A DNA stretch of 15,507 nucleotides, taken from positions 1 through 15,507 of the forward strand of contig UQJA01000040.1 in assembly GCA_900541285.1 (NCBI GenBank). Reading direction: 5' to 3'. This document shows, in pieces, positions 15,506-15,507 of the stretch. Below the pieces are notes generated by a model. That model did not search any database. It had not been told where the DNA came from and saw nothing but the letters and a program-made list of their open reading frames with translations. The translations under genes and the position numbers were made by a program. The DNA comes from an uncultured Collinsella sp. Lineage in GTDB: Bacteria; Actinomycetota; Coriobacteriia; Coriobacteriales; Coriobacteriaceae. Position 1 is the stretch's first letter, and each line of letters starts with the position of its first letter.

Positions 15506-15507
15506 AT
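15506..15507 (+). CDS. Start of a truncated gene, possibly IS transposase orfA
   Basis: Only the first two bases of a probable ATG are inside the window. The support is a strong SD GGAGG (15496-15500) with 5 nt spacing. The upstream sequence TGCGGACAGAAAGTTGGACC (15459-15478) recalls terminal repeats of IS3-type elements, which often carry AAAGTTGGAC near their tips and start orfA within about 50-70 nt. The product cannot be known from this window. Confidence 0.35.

Overview
The window looks like chromosomal DNA from a high-GC Gram-positive gut bacterium of the class Coriobacteriia, most likely Collinsella or a close relative. This rests on GC-rich codon use (Arg mostly CGC, Leu mostly CTG/CTC), AGGAGG-type ribosome binding sites and the general look of the proteins. 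No database search supports the genus, so treat it as inference.

Layout. Positions 1-123 hold one copy of an intergenic repeat ending in a rho-independent terminator. A small polytopic membrane protein of unknown function follows (207-839), then a second, longer copy of the repeat (858-1025) with a long hairpin in front. Next come a small single-pass membrane protein (1276-1710) and a low-GC two-gene cassette (1834-2924). The cassette encodes a minimal nucleotidyltransferase (AbiEii/DUF6036-like) and a helix-turn-helix partner, translationally coupled through a TTGA overlap. It has its own AT-rich promoter region and atypical codon use, and is best read as a candidate toxin-antitoxin or defence pair acquired by transfer.

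From 2976 to 13439 the DNA is GC-rich and all on the + strand: rmuC, a half-size ABC exporter, endonuclease III (nth), transcription-repair coupling factor (mfd), a PAP2-type membrane phosphatase, a low-specificity threonine aldolase and a GNAT acetyltransferase. rmuC, nth and mfd all belong to DNA repair and genome maintenance. Clear hairpin terminators follow rmuC and the aldolase, and weaker ones lie between nth and mfd.

The last part is a sugar-catabolism regulatory locus. A GntR/UTRA regulator (13461-14183, minus strand) is divergent from a SIS-domain deglycase of the FrlB type (14389-15381). Their shared AT-rich 205 bp spacer carries repeated TTGTATGC boxes, probably the operators of the regulator, and a separate palindrome. 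The window closes with a hairpin, a good SD and the first two bases of a probable start codon (15506). This resembles the left end of an insertion sequence, though that is not proven.
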